A stretch of DNA of 64,000 bases from Torreya grandis (lineage: Eukaryota > Streptophyta > Pinopsida > Cupressales > Taxaceae), in contig JARHVA010007808.1 of assembly GCA_037957365.1 (NCBI GenBank), forward strand, positions 496,001-560,000, given 5' to 3'. Every line of letters begins with the position of its first letter. The stretch's first letter is position 1. Of this stretch, positions 46,148 through 58,544 are shown piece by piece. Both the position numbers and the translations under genes were made by a program. The notes below the pieces were generated by a model. The model had not been told where the DNA came from. It saw only the letters and a list, made by a program, of their open reading frames with translations, and ran no database searches.

Positions 46148-46341
46148 GACTGATCTTGGCCATCTCCCAATCTGCACCTGATCGACGTCAATTCGCTACG
46201 ACTGACCCTTACTGCCGACGTCGGTTCTTCCTAACTGACATCGGTCTCCACCTGCCTAACATCACCGACTCTACTAATCTGCACATGACTGATGTCGATT
46301 CCTATTTGTTTGACATCAGTTCCACTTGATAGATGCTGGTA
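46148..46341. repeat. Palindrome array in the copia-B linker
   Basis: Motif starts 46148, 46180, 46213 (TGCCGACGTCGGTT), 46233, 46254, 46287, 46308 and 46328, at steps of 32, 33, 20, 21, 33, 21 and 20 bp. This corresponds to the linker array of copia-A, but here no clean 7-residue repeat frame survives. Confidence 0.7.
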
Positions 46342-46419
46342 ACTATGTTTTCCTATGAGTGATGACTTTTTACCCACAAGCTCACCTTGGATCAAAACCC
46401 TATTCAAATTAACACAGCC

Positions 46420-47060
46420 CTATTTAGAATAATTTAGTCCCCTCAGCTGATCTCTATCTGTCATCTCCTCCATGAACACCAAGGCTTTCCAGTTCTTAAG
46501 TTTGTCAAAGATATTTGTCTTTCGCTTAAGAACATGCATTCCCTTCTTACATATGTAACCAATCCTATAAAGCCACATCTCTGCAATAGAAGGTGAATCA
46601 ATAATATAAGTAGATAGATAAAGGATACCTACTTTCTTACCACTGTCTAACTCTAGTGCATCCACTGTGAGAGTTACTATGCATCTCTCATCACCCAACT
46701 TTACTAAAGAAATTAGACTCATCTCCAAGACTGGTACCTGCATGACCTCATTCAACACTCGTGTGTTACCTATCTGCAATTTTAGCTTCACTTCCCCTTT
46801 TCTAACCATGTGATAAGGCTCACCAACCCCTAAATAAATCTCTCCAAAGTCTCCCTAGACATACTCATGAAAATATGCTCTATTTTGGGCTGCATGGAAA
46901 GAGGCAACAAAATCTATAGACCAAGATTCTACTTTATCCAGAGCATCCTGTGTAACAACACCTGCAACATCTGCTTCTTCCTTTTCTTCATGCTGATCTT
47001 CTACCAACTAGCAACCTTTCTTTACCTACTCTTTCTTTCCATCAATTTGTAATTGACCAT
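46420..47060 (-). pseudogene. copia-B GAG-pre-integrase and gag/protease junction remnants
   Basis: The 129-codon frame at 46809-46420 reads VRKGEVKLKLQIGNTRVLNE, MQVPVLEMSLISLVKLGDER, CIVTLTVDALELDSGKKVG and GYICKKGMHVLKRK. This aligns with copia-A MHVPSLKRNLISIGKLGDEG and its KKGM/EKGM block. It then runs directly into FDKLKNWKAL, which in copia-A lies well inside integrase (FKIWKAM), so the first half of integrase is deleted in frame. Upstream (46860-47060) traces of protease and gag end remain. Confidence 0.85.
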
Positions 47061-47260
47061 TCATGTTATTCAATTTCTCCATTTGTAGCTTACTTTCTTC
47101 TGCCATTACTATACTCCCACTCAATTTGAAACCCCTGTGAGTGACCTATAATCAACAAATACTAACTAGATCTGATACAAACTGTTAGTAACTTAACCAC
47201 CTTCTGATACCAACTTATCAAGATTAGTACCGACCTGGTCCACCTGCTCCTACAACCTTA

Positions 47261-47272
47261 GCTCTGATACCA
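47261..47272 (-). other. Primer binding site (initiator Met tRNA), copia-B
   Basis: Minus strand TGGTATCAGAGC starts two bases after the LTR end. An identical 12-mer occurs 41 bp away inside the LTR at 47302-47313. Confidence 0.93.
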
Positions 47273-47274
47273 CG

Positions 47275-48337
47275 TGTCAGGTAATCTAGAATAACAAACA
47301 TGCTCTGATACCACTTTACCAGGAACTATTGCCCACTAAGGGCACACTTGATTACCTTTGTATTAGCAACTAAACATGGAATTTAACTAGAATGATAAGT
47401 AACTAGAAATATGAAACAACATAGAATATGAGAGACAATACCCAATTGTATTAATACTCAATCAAAAGAAAATACAATAAAGAAGATGCCACACTTCTTC
47501 TTCCCACACCTCTAGAGCTCCCACACTTCTAGGGTTTACCAGTAATTCTCCTTCAACACTTCACTCTCTCAATTACGATCACAACAATCAACTCAAACAT
47601 AGAGTTATTATTCACCTCCACCAGTCAATAACAACACTGCCAGTACACCAAGTACACAACCATACTCCAAGTAGATCTCCCTACTCTTTCATCAACCTGC
47701 AAATCACCAGACCTTACTTACCACATAGATATCTCTACACCCTGAAGAACCCTTATCCTTGCCTCACCAAGTCCTTATGATTCTTCAACCAGTACCCCAG
47801 TGGATCTTCTACTAGAAATTGCACAACCTACAACTCTCCCTGATCATACACTCTCAGCACCCCTTTGAAACTAGGAGAATCTAATCCCTGCTCTCTTCTA
47901 CAAACCCTCTTGGCTATCTAGTACTCTTGCTATCTCTCTCTTTTGAATGAGCTAATCTTTGCTCTCTCACTCTAGTAAAATTTTACAATACAGCCCATGA
48001 GTCTATTATATAGATCTCATGCATACAATAATTAGACATTCTTAATTACAATAATTAGACTCGCAACTCAAGACCAAAAATAGTCTTTACATGCAAACTG
48101 CCTGTCCAAAAATAGACTAGTCTGGAACCCACATGCGAATTGCATGCACACACAGGTTGCTGACATTGGCTCCTTCCTGACCGATGTCGGCTGACTCATA
48201 ACTGACATTGGTTACTTCTGCACTGTAATCTGATTGACGTTGATTAGCCTGACTGACGTCGGTTCTTCTGTAACTCGATAACCCAGCAACCTCCTCCATG
48301 TTTGCATCAGTGAAGCTTTTAGCTCCACAACCTAATA
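47275..48337 (-). repeat. copia-B 5' LTR
   Basis: Plus strand TGTCAGGTAATC to CCTAATA (terminal ACA changed to ATA). Contains the PBS-like GCTCTGATACCA at 47302-47313 and a palindrome array at 48158-48264. Confidence 0.95.
48158..48264. promoter_or_regulatory. U3 palindrome array (copia-B 5' LTR)
   Basis: Motif starts 48158, 48179 (GACCGATGTCGGCT), 48200, 48232 and 48251 (GACTGACGTCGGTT), at steps of 21, 21, 32 and 19 bp, the same as in the 3' LTR. Confidence 0.65.
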
Positions 48338-48342
48338 GAAGG
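48338..48342. repeat. Target site duplication GAAGG, right copy (copia-B)
   Basis: Identical to 44035-44039. Family Y sequence continues with TATGTAAAAAGGCACAA. Confidence 0.93.
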
Positions 48343-49690
48343 TATGTAAAAAGGCACAAGTGGTAAATAAAAACAAATAAAAAATTAATTAAATCAATTA
48401 TACTATTACACGATGGGAAGTACAAAATAAAAACAAAATTTGCAAAAACTTGGTGTTATATTGATCATACTAATTTGAGATGGGAAGTATGCAAAATTGA
48501 AGAAATGGTTGAAATCTTACATGCACTTAGAAAATAAGAAAATAAAAGATCAAATAAAAATGACGTAAGCATAAAACATACTAAATATCAAGATGGAAAG
48601 TATGCCAAATGATGTGTAACTTTATAATCAATCAAATCTTATTCTTAACATATGTAATTTGGATGGCAACTTGTTTATTGGAAAAAAATTGTTTTATGAG
48701 GAAGGCCATGTCATATCTATGGTCTTACATTGAAACTCATAAAAGAAAACCTAAGGGGTACCAAAATAGCATTGGTAAGTAGAAGGATTAGGAATGGTAA
48801 ATAAAGGATGTGGGCAAGAGGATGGAAAAGGTGGTAATTTATTAGGACTGTTGGGTCCTATACATGGTCTTATAAAGCAACTCACAAATGAAATACCATG
48901 GGGAGTAATCAGTAAGCAAAAAAATACTTCCAAAGAGGAATTATGAGGAAAAGGGAATGAAAAAGTGAATGTAAAAATCAAATACTTAGGCATCTTATGA
49001 GAATACCTTAGGAGGTAAGAGGCATACTAAGGACATGAGAAGACACTAAATGACTAGTGGTCATCTATGTACAAAGGAAACATATTCTTTATATACACAA
49101 ATCTTTGTAGGTAGATAAGTGGGCTACTAAGATCAACTCATGAAGATATATTGGTACAAGGAAAAGTAAAATGGACTTACCTCCCCATGATGTTTTTCCT
49201 CACTCCTAAGGACCCCTTACAGAGCCATCAATCTACTATGAAGATTGGGTACTTGCATGAGAAAGTAGGTAACACTAAAAGATTTTTTTATTATCCTCTT
49301 CTAATATACTAACCTACCTCACCCCAAAGGACCTCCACTCTATTTGAAATTGAACTGTATATTTTGAGCTTTGACTAGAAGAAGGAGATGTGCTTTGAAT
49401 CATGTCTTTTAGTGTGATTAGACTTCTAAGATATTTAATATTTTTACCTTTTGATATCTTTGCCTTTTGTTTAAATGTTTTGGCTTTTAACTTTATTTTA
49501 AAGGCTTTTTCTTATTCCTCCTCCTTATGGACTTGGAATGACCAATCATGAGAGAGATAGTAATACACATGAATGACCTATAAGCTAAGTCTAAATGAAG
49601 CTAAGTAAGCCAAGACAAAATATTGATTAGGACACTTAGGCTTGACAATGAACAAGTATGTGATCTCAAGTCTCAACCATTTATATGCGT
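48343..49690. repeat. Family Y sequence, right of copia-B
   Basis: Colinear with 18895-20190 in Y1, ending at the block that reads GTGATCTCAAGT in Y2 (GATCTCAAGTCACAACCAT in Y1). No coding sequence is recognised. Confidence 0.75.
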
Positions 49691-50500
49691 ATTTTGTGAA
49701 AAATAAAGAAGGAAGAAGGAAATCTGAAGGTGGACTAGAATAAAGAAATATTAATGAGAAATATTTTTTTCTCATTGATCACATGGTAAAAAGAGATAAT
49801 AACTAAAGGGAATAGGGTAGATATAACCAAGTCACCATGAAAACTATCTATGAAAAATAAAGATAAAAAAGCAAACAATCATGAAGATATAAGGGAAGAG
49901 TTTTGAGAAAAAAAATATAAATGAAATGAAATCAATGATAAGTTAAAAATATCCATGATAAGGAAAATACAAGTATATGTAAAAATATAAAAATATAAGA
50001 TAACTATAATAGGAAATAATTTGTCATAGTGTCAAATGATATAATCAAAAATAAAAATAAGATTGGAGCACACATCCAATCTAAATATAAATGTTAATTA
50101 CCATGCATGTGCTCATAAATAATAATAAATCTATCCACACACATTATCCAAGACATCGGATAAATCTCTATGAAGTTGAATACAAACTCCTGCCAATGTC
50201 TCATCAATCTTTGTTGAATACTATGCAAATACTTATTTTATAATCTCCTCAATTAAAAAAGTAGTACTTATTAGATCATGCTAAGGAGGGAAATTAGGAA
50301 AAATATGGTCAAGATAATGTGTGGTAATAAGATCTATGAGAGATGTAGGAATCATCAGTGGAAAAGGATCCATGGGTGAAAGAAGGTCCATGGGTGTAGA
50401 AAGAACCAAAGGTGGAGGGACAAAATGTGGTGAAGGGACCATAGGAGGTGTAGCTATAGGGGAAAATGGGGAGATTTATTATGAAAATAACCTATGGGGG
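49691..50500. other. Y2 stretch with no recognised content
   Basis: A-rich sequence between the family Y block and the gag-protease extension. Where pol would be expected in a minus-strand gypsy element I see no RT, RNase H or integrase motif on either strand. I see nothing else in it. Confidence 0.4.
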
Positions 50501-51650
50501 GAATGGTAGAAGGTCCAAGAATAGTTATAAAGTGATCCTTAAGATGTTGTTAAAGGATATAATAATGATCAATATGATGTGTGTCACATTGGTGCCATAG
50601 ACAATACCTCTCACCATACTTAAATATATATTCAGGAAGGATCTTTAGAGGAGGTATGGTAGTGTCTATTTATAGAGAAGAAGGATTCAAGGTATCAATA
50701 TATTTTCACAATTTATGACAATGGGTAGAAGAGTCATTATCTATCCCATGGAAGCAACATATACACTTGTGAGTATTTTTAGGAGAAACACTCATATGAG
50801 GAGGTGTAATAATCATGGAGGAAGATAGAGATGGATCATTAGCCTATTTGGTGGGAATAGGATCCATCTTAGGTAAAGGAAACAAACCATCACCAAGAGA
50901 AGGTGGTGATGGAGAGGGAATGGAGCTAGGTGTAATAGAAGGAACACTCATAGAAGAAACAAGAGTAGGCTTGGCAATAGTGGAAGTAGTAATAATAATT
51001 GGTTCTGATATAGGTTCCACTGTGGGAGGGGTAGGATCAATAGAAGGTCTAAGGAGGGTTTTAATAACCTCAAGGGTGAACCAATGATGGGAGTTAGGGA
51101 ACCTAGTAAAATGGTAAGGTCTAGCCATAACATGATCCATGAACATATTCCTATAGGGCTCCTTAGAAACAAGAGGTGTCAATGTCATCTCTACTATGTG
51201 ATAAAGAGGAAAAATGCAAGAATAAAGAACTATGAATGTTATAACATGATAATATGCATGAAAATACTCAAGTAAAGAATAATTATAATGCACAATCTCA
51301 GCATCATGGGCTTAGACAAGACCACCTAATAAAGGATCATCTAAAGAATAGCCATCATCATAATTTGGTGTATGAAGATCAATGACATAAGTTGGAATAA
51401 CTTTGCCATTAGAAGAAGCATGGTGAATATAATTTTGAGTCATGGATAAGACTATGGGAATGTCATTGCAATGAGGTTTAAGAGAATGAGGTTTTAAGGA
51501 AGTAGGAAGTTACAATATGAGATGAGGCATGCGATCATAAGTTTTGATCTTTAAGTTAATCCCATCGAGCTCATCATCATCAAAGTCTATAAATTTGGGA
51601 GGAATGTTACCAATGAGCTTGGGATGCCCATTGTAACCTCTGGTTGAGTT
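50501..51650 (-). pseudogene. Y2 Pro/Ser/Thr-rich extension after protease (decayed)
   Basis: The 149-codon frame at 51293-50844 ends in a proline-rich tail (PPTVEPISEPIIITTSTIAK; SSMSVPSITPSSIPSPSPPS; LGDGLFPLPKMDP). Before it come FPLYHIVEMTLTPLVSKEPY and RPYHFTRFPNSHHWFTLEVI. At 51300-51650 IDLHTPNYDDGYSLDDP and a FDDDELDGINLKIKT acidic piece match Y1. Not a domain I recognise. Such a spacer follows the protease in several plant gypsy elements, but RT should come next and does not. Confidence 0.55.
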
Positions 51651-52250
51651 GATAGGAAAATTTAAATGTTATGACTCATGAAATGGAATTTTAGGCAAAG
51701 GCTAAAGAATAAGAATCTTGAAAACACCATGATATTGGAATTTTTCAAAATTTTAAGGGTTAGTATCTCCTTGAATCCTATAAATGGCTCCATTATGAAG
51801 GAATTTAATGTATTGGTAGGTAGAAGAAGTGATATCTCACATACGATGATTCCACGACCTACCAATCAAGATATTATAATAAAGGGGAAAGTTGAATATA
51901 ATCACATTTACACAAATGGTGATAGGTAGGACTATAATGGGAAGAGACACACACCCAAGAGGATAAATTTGCCTTCTATCATATCCTTGGTAGGTGTTAC
52001 ATGTACACTTAATATTTAATTATAAATATCTAAGGGTTTTAATAAAATCAAGAGAAGTAACACAAGTGCTAGACCCCTCATCAATCAATGCTCATTTAAC
52101 TTGGATATCACCTATTTAGATGCTAATAAATAAATAAGGATCATCTACACAAAGCAAAATCTTATCGAGAATCATAGATGAGATGAGAAATTTCAAGGAA
52201 AGAGAAGTGTCAATAGTTTCATCAACATTGATGGACATCTCTTCACATTG
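51651..52250 (-). pseudogene. Y2 aspartic protease (decayed)
   Basis: In mixed minus-strand frames ALIDEGSSTCVTSLDFIKTL (about 52105-52045) is the active-site region with catalytic Asp and E-G-S-S, close to the IDxGSS form of Athila-type elements. YYNILIGRSWNHRM (about 51890-51845) is the second hallmark (YDxLLGRPWxH), followed by IKFLHNGAIYRIQGD. One stop separates the halves. It cleaves the polyprotein. The protease is the last enzyme I can find in family Y. Confidence 0.8.
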
Positions 52251-54776
52251 TTACAAGATATTATCCTGAGAACTAAATAAGGCTACCTTCCATCCTGATA
52301 AAGGAAGATGAGGCACATTCATCTTAAATAATAGTTGCATAAGATGGTTTTTATGATGGGAAGAAGTCTTCATAGGCTCAAGAAATGGAATTTGAGATGG
52401 GATATTATTGAGATCTACAATGGGATCCCACTCATCATTACCTATGATAATATTGTTATATATAGGTGCATAATGATTAAGGAGGTCTTTAGAAGGAGGA
52501 GCCAAAGAGAATTTAAATTTGTGTTTATAATAATGAGAAGGTTTATAAGAAGGTTTTAAATCATTAGGTGATGAAGAAGTAGTTTGTTTAGATTGATCTT
52601 GAGAAGTAGAAGTGTTAATAGAAGGTTGATGATCATTGGAAGATTGATTATCATTGGTATGAAGATGATGGAAGAATGTTAGAAATAGAATGGGATGTGT
52701 TATCCAAGGGAGAATCATAAATTATACCATCACTAAAGGTTATAATATCTTCTTACCCAAACTCATTAAAATGAGTTGGAGATGAATCTTGGATAACATG
52801 GTATGTCTTAGAAGGAGGTGGGGTGTAAATAGGTTGAGAATCAATGAAATCCACCACCCTTAAAATATTAGTCATGCTAACTAGATTCTCTTTAAAAGTT
52901 GGTTTGACAAGACTTTTTACATTATTGGTGGAAGGAGTGGGATTATCTTGGTTTTCTTGAATAGGTTGATGATTAGGTAAAGGATCTTTATAGATAGTTA
53001 GATGAGAATTTATTTGATTCAAGGATTGAGATTTATCATGAGTTTTTTAGTCCTTGAAAGCAATTTCATAATCTTATTGACACTTGCAAGTGATATAAAC
53101 ATGATCAAAATTAGGTCCAAGGAGAAATTCCATATTTAAATTATGAATCTATCTATAGGTCTCATGAGAGTGACCCCAACTACCATGAAACCAACAAAAC
53201 TTTCTAGGATCATACCAAGTTTTCATAAGACAAGTAGGGTCAATCTCTCAAGGAAGAGGCCTAGGCAGATACTTAAGTAATTTAGCTAAGGAAAGAGGTT
53301 TATGAACATTAATGTAATTTTTTAAAGAGAAATGATGATTAGTATATTATTTAGAAGGAGCTAGTTCTAAAAAAGGGGTAGGAATGATAGATTAAACATT
53401 GTGAATGGCATCATATGAATTAGTAACACCATCATTATTAGTATTTTAATTTTTGTTTTTAAGTAACAGATGAAGACCCATAGAATTTTGGGGTGGCTCA
53501 AATTGATGCATAAGGAAATCTTGTCATTAGGCTTGGTCAATGGCCTCCTCCAAGGTACATGGAGAGAGTGTATAGACTCGATATTGTAATTTAGGATAAA
53601 TAACATTGGTTAACAGATGAAAGAGATTATCATTAGTCATGTTATGTTCACATTTGTTTAACAAATTCTTCCATCATTTAACAAAGGCTTGGGTAGTTTC
53701 ATTTTCATTTTGTTTGCAATTGATGAAATGGGCCAAAGTATTTTTAGGAAGATCACTAGTTTGGAATTATTGTACTAAATCATTCACTTAATCCTCCAAA
53801 TTAGGAATGGAATGAGATATAATTTGACTATACCAATCTAAGGCATAACCAATGAGGGTTTTGGTAAGGAGTTTGGTATCAATAAAGGTGTTTAATTTGA
53901 CCCAATCCTTATAAATATTTCCAAATGTCTTAAGATAAAGGGTAGGATTAGTTAATCTATTATAAGAGATTGTAGATGTTACACCTTTAATGTCAATGTT
54001 AGAAATTTGAGTAGTAAGAAGTTCATTTTGTATATGATTAATGACTTTTTTGACTAATGGAGGTTGAGGAATAAGATTGAATTGGGAATATCAAAGAGGG
54101 GGAGGAGGAACACTTTAGTTATGTGTGCTCTAAGTAATTAGTTGATGATTGAAATGAAAATTAAGAAGGTGGTTTTGCATTCACATCATTGATCTATATT
54201 ATGAGCTTGGAATGTGTTCATTTGATTGAGAGTTTGTAATAATAGTTGATGAGTTTGATTAGTGTTATTAGAAGTATTATTAGTGTTTTGAATTAGTATT
54301 AGTGGCTTGGGTATCACTATTAGTGTTGACATGAGCTTGAGGAGATCTATGAGACTTTGAGGCACTAGTGGAAAATTTTTATTTTTAAGCAAAATATGGA
54401 CTAGTAAATGGTTCATACGAAGAATCATTATAAGCATTAGTGCCTTGGGTAGTAAAAAATGAATTAGTGGAAGGATTAAGGATAGTGAATCTTATGACAA
54501 GTTCAATAGATGTAGATCCAAACATGTTAGTTGAGATACTAGGCATGGAGTTATAATAAGTTAAAGAAGATGTCATGGAATAATAAGGAGTTAAGATTGA
54601 AGGAAGAGGCTGAGAAGAAAAGAAATTGGTACCTACAAATCTAGTTAAGAAAGTGGAAGTAGGAGAATGAGGTTCTTCAACTTGATGGCTAATCATGAGG
54701 TTATAGATAGTGGAAGGATATTTCCCTATATGTTGAGGGAATTCCATAATAAATAAAGCATTTTAGGAGTATACTT
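52251..54776 (-). pseudogene. Y2 gag (decayed), truncated by G2
   Basis: Starts MEFPQHIGKYPSTIYNLMIS at 54747, then a Ser/Thr/Asn-rich N-terminal region to 54385. The capsid core follows in broken frames at 53950-53520: YKDWVKLNTFIDTKLLTKTL, ALDWYSQIISHSIPN, DLPKNTLAHFINCKQNENET, CEHNMTNDNLFHLLTN and VYTLSPCTLEEAIDQA. This is a standard gypsy retrotransposon gag. Next come a Trp/Cys/His segment (53230-53050, WGHSHETYR-like) and Pro/Ser/Asn-rich linkers (53022-52753; 52718-52251). The sequence before 54747 is lost because G2 begins at 54777. Confidence 0.82.
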
Positions 54777-55968
54777 TGTAGACACCTAAAACTAGTCATC
54801 GATAACCTTCAACTAGGATTTTGACCAATTTCCATATAAAATGTACAAATTGGCCTAAAAACATTAAATCATGCAAAATGATGTGAAACTAACATATTCA
54901 AGTGCTGATTTTGGCCAAGGTATGCCTAAATTGGGTAATGAAATTTATGGGCCAACTAACTTTGATCAGTCTATTTTGATTCAAAATGCTAATTTTGCAC
55001 CCACATGCTCTAGATTGTTCTTTTCTATCAAATCTTTTACACAAGACTCATGCCTTTGTTATTTATTTTTGGCAACATTCTAAATGGGAATACACATCTA
55101 ACTTGGACTTATAATTCCAATCCAATAAAAAATATCACCAATAACAAGGCATTATGATCAATTTGAGTAATTTGTGCATAAAGTGCTTAATCATGTTTAA
55201 GAGATAATTAACCCAAATTAAGGCCTAATAATAATTCCATGGAAACTTTTTGAATATTTGTTTTGGAAATGAATATTAAATATCTAAATCATCAAGTGAC
55301 CTCATTTCTTGGGAAGGCATCCCTAGGCCATAAATGCCATAAATATCAAGATTCATGCACTCCATGCCTCATTAATGCCTTCCATGATGCCCTCCAATCC
55401 TCTTAATTGGCCCTTCTTCCAATACCATGATGAGGATAATTACAAACTTAATTCCAAAAATTGAATTAATCCTTAACCACACATCTCAATCTTGAGATGG
55501 ATGGTTGAGGTTGATTCTAATCAAATTCAAAAATCTATAAAAAAAGGCCTCATAACATCATTTTTAAGCTTAATTTGTGCAAAGTTATAATGAAGTATTG
55601 GTTCCAAAAGCTTCATGTAACTAGTGTTACCATACCAAATTGATTCCAAGCCAAGCCAAGCCACATGCCAAAGGTGCCAAGAAGAGATAGAGGTATCCAA
55701 GCTTCCATTGCTAAAGACCTCTTGAAGCACAATCCAAGTAAGCCATCATTACAAAGGCATTTGGAGCATCTAAGGAAGGTGAAAGGAATTCTTATGTTTT
55801 CATTCCTTGCTTTTTAGTAGTTCTTGTCATTTTATTTTGCTAAATAAGCTCTCCCTAGTGTCTAGGCCTAGAGATGTTATGTTATTAGTGTGTTTATTTC
55901 ACTTTGTTTTCATTTTGGAACTAACATAATACTAACCATCCTCTCTTGAGTACAATTTTTATATCACA
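54777..55968 (+). repeat. G2 5' LTR
   Basis: TGTAGACACCTAAAAC to TATCACA, 1192 bp. It keeps the palindrome CATCTCAA-TC-TTGAGATG (55482-55499) and TATAAAAA (55536-55543). TGGCACACCCGATGAGAC follows four bases after the end and is the likely PBS; tRNA not assigned. Confidence 0.92.
55482..55499 (+). promoter_or_regulatory. Conserved 18-bp palindrome upstream of TATA (G2 LTR)
   Basis: Same 18 bases as at 31878 and 41969, 36 bp before TATAAAAA. Confidence 0.8.
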
Positions 55969-58544
55969 TAATGGCACACCCGATGAGACTGGGCACATCC
56001 CACACCTAAAGGAGATCCTTTTGTAACCTTAAAAAACTTATTTGAGCTTTTAAAACTCTTACAAATTGGTTTTCTAACTTTTTTTTGCTTTTGGTTACCA
56101 CAATTTTTACATAGTGATTGACATCGATAGAAATAATGACATCAGTTACTTGGCTTAACCAACATTGGTCAGATCTTGGTTGGCCATAACTGATGTTGGT
56201 GGTATTGACCAATGTCAGTCACTATGTTTTTCAAAAAACATAGACCTGAAACCTATTTTTCTAAAGTTGCTTATTTCAAATTTAAAAGGGCTTCAAAGCT
56301 AAAAGACATATTAACAATTTTGCTATAGAATCAACTTTAAAATTTACTTAATACATGTTTAAATCATCTATTTATGCTTTAAAAAGGAGTAGGAACCTTG
56401 TTTTAGTGATTAACAAAGAATTTAAGTGTTTTTGGTGAATTTTTTCAAAGTTTACAACTAAGACCAAGGGGTCAAATGAACACCACCAAACATTTCATTT
56501 GGGTTTAAAATTGAACACACTTGTCAATTTTTTCTTGTAATAGTTGTTTAGATTAATCTTGTTTAGAAAAAAGAGGTATGTTGCTTGTATGATCTTCCAT
56601 TTGTCCCCTATAGGGAACCCTTGGAATTAAAAGCACCATTCCAATTGAAAATATCCTAGACCAAGGCTTAGAAATAATGTCACCTAAAGCACTCCCTAAC
56701 AACTCACTAAAGTTTGGGTGATCTTGAAAATTACCCTAAAGTATTTCTATTTTCATGCTTTCTTTGTTTTTATGCAACTTGGCTTTAGAGGGGGATTTCA
56801 TCACCTTCCACAAGTTATTTAGGGAAGCTTTGACCCAAGGTTTCATCTCTCAGCATTGACTTTATTTGACTCTTTTAGAGTTTCACATGGGATATAGTGG
56901 CACTTGGACATTGCACTACACTAAGCGAACAATAAGATGTAGTGGTTACAAAAATGACTAGACCTTTTTACAATAAGCTGAGTGATACAAACCCAAAATT
57001 TGTACTTTTATTTTGCATTATTTGGCATGAAAGTCATTGTGCAATTGATTCCCACAGATCATTTAGAAACTTGTTAGATTTTAGACAAATCCCCACTTGT
57101 TGTAGAAGTATTATTGGTGCAAGGTGTACCTCAAGATCCATATCATAGTACTATCATTTGAGAGAAGGGGGAATAAAAACTATAATATAATGCACATTTA
57201 ATTTTGGATGAACACTTAAAAATATCTTAAATGATGTATATTAATAGATTCTAATGGTACCAATCAACCTTGTTAGTGTAGGATCTAAGGGTGATTAATT
57301 AGTTGATCTTATCCTAGTTTAAAGTCTTGTTTGGAGTCAAAACTTGGTGTAAAAAAATAAACCAAACCCAACACATAGTCCAAATTTTCCTTTGAGTAAA
57401 GAAGAGTTATGCTACCTATGTGAGATCATCCATTGCCTTATTCAAAGTTCATCAAAATATTGAGAGTCGTATCATCCACTTTGGTATAGTTATGTTGCCC
57501 AATTGAGTCTAGATCTTTACCAAAGTTGTTTAAGTCCACTTATAATTTAAATTCTAAATTACACCTTTACAAGTTCATAGGGTTGATGTGTTAAGTAGGT
57601 TCACCATTTTCAATAGACTTGAGGGAACTTAGGTTTGATTTCCAATTTAGGTTGAAGGCCATTTTAGACTCATAATTATTATCAACACTTGATAGACTTA
57701 AACCATTTTATGATAAACACTTTCACTTTAAGTCTATGTACCACAACATTTTGAGTCAATAAAAGTAGTGTTGAGCTATCAAAATTGTGTAAAAATGTCT
57801 TTGCCTTAGAGAGTCTTTGAAACAAACTTTTATATCATACATTTTGGGTAGTATAGCATTGTTACACTACCCAAATTATTTCAAATGTTGTTTCATGGAC
57901 CTTATTACATATAATTCCAATTTTTTTCCTACATATTCAGACCAATCCAAGTGTACTTTTGATCCTTTATCTAAAGCACAGTTATACAGTTCACCTTTGT
58001 CTAGCTTGTTTGTCAAAAATTACCAATTTTTATACCATTATTTATGAGAAAATAAGCTATTGCTAAAGTGACTTTTGTTTGATACCTTATACCTAGTTGA
58101 TCAAGTTCATGTCCAAGAATTAAATGCCTAGTGTTTGTTATAAATGTTTCAAATCTGTTAGATTACAACTTTCATCTATTTTTAAAGTCTAGATTTTGAT
58201 GACATTTGGTGAAGAGTCCTAGCATATGCCTTGTTTGAGACTTTCTTTTGACACCGCATTTGGCCAAAAGACCTAGAAACTTTTAATTTCCTATATTAGA
58301 CTGATTTGAAACACTCTGACCTTAGAGTTTGGTATTTTGATTTTTTAGTCCATTTACTTGCTTACCTTTGTGTGAAGAGTGAAACATTAAATAATTCACT
58401 CTAGCTTGTTTCCTCACAAATATTTGCAAAAACCTTTTGATCCTTTTGACAAATCTTGACAAAGTTAAAGGCATCATTTGTTTTAGATTTTATCCTTTTT
58501 AGAGTTTGTATAAATCTTTGACCTTTTATCACCAAGCATTGACT
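55969..58544 (+). other. G2 untranslated leader
   Basis: Noncoding, colinear with the G1 leader from 56225. The first 250 bp differ from G1 and hold a palindrome array. Short T-rich frames only. Confidence 0.6.
56116..56220. promoter_or_regulatory. Palindrome array in the G2 leader
   Basis: Motif starts 56116 (GATTGACATCGATA), 56134, 56157 (AACCAACATTGGTC), 56188 (AACTGATGTTGGTG) and 56207 (GACCAATGTCAGTC), at steps of 18, 23, 31 and 19 bp. Same motif as in the copia elements, but in a gypsy leader 150-250 bp after the LTR. Confidence 0.65.

Larger units (their letters stand above)
44040..48337 (-). mobile_element. copia-B: internally deleted Ty1/copia element, relative of copia-A
   Basis: Two LTRs of about 1.07 kb flank only 2.17 kb of internal sequence, with an intact duplication GAAGG. 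PBS (47261-47272) and polypurine tract are present. Internally the minus strand keeps a gag/pol junction piece, GAG-pre-integrase, the palindrome-rich linker and a fragment of the RT end. The gag core, integrase core, catalytic RT block and RNase H are missing or unrecognisable. It could only have moved with proteins from a relative. LTR identity is about 95% over the first 400 bp compared. U3 ends, PPT and linker array resemble copia-A. Confidence 0.95.

Noticed and set aside
47302..47313. Possible tRNA gene fragment at the tRNA-complementary 12-mers
   Set aside because: Only 12-14 bases match the tRNA 3' end; no cloverleaf or anticodon arm is present. They are primer binding sites.
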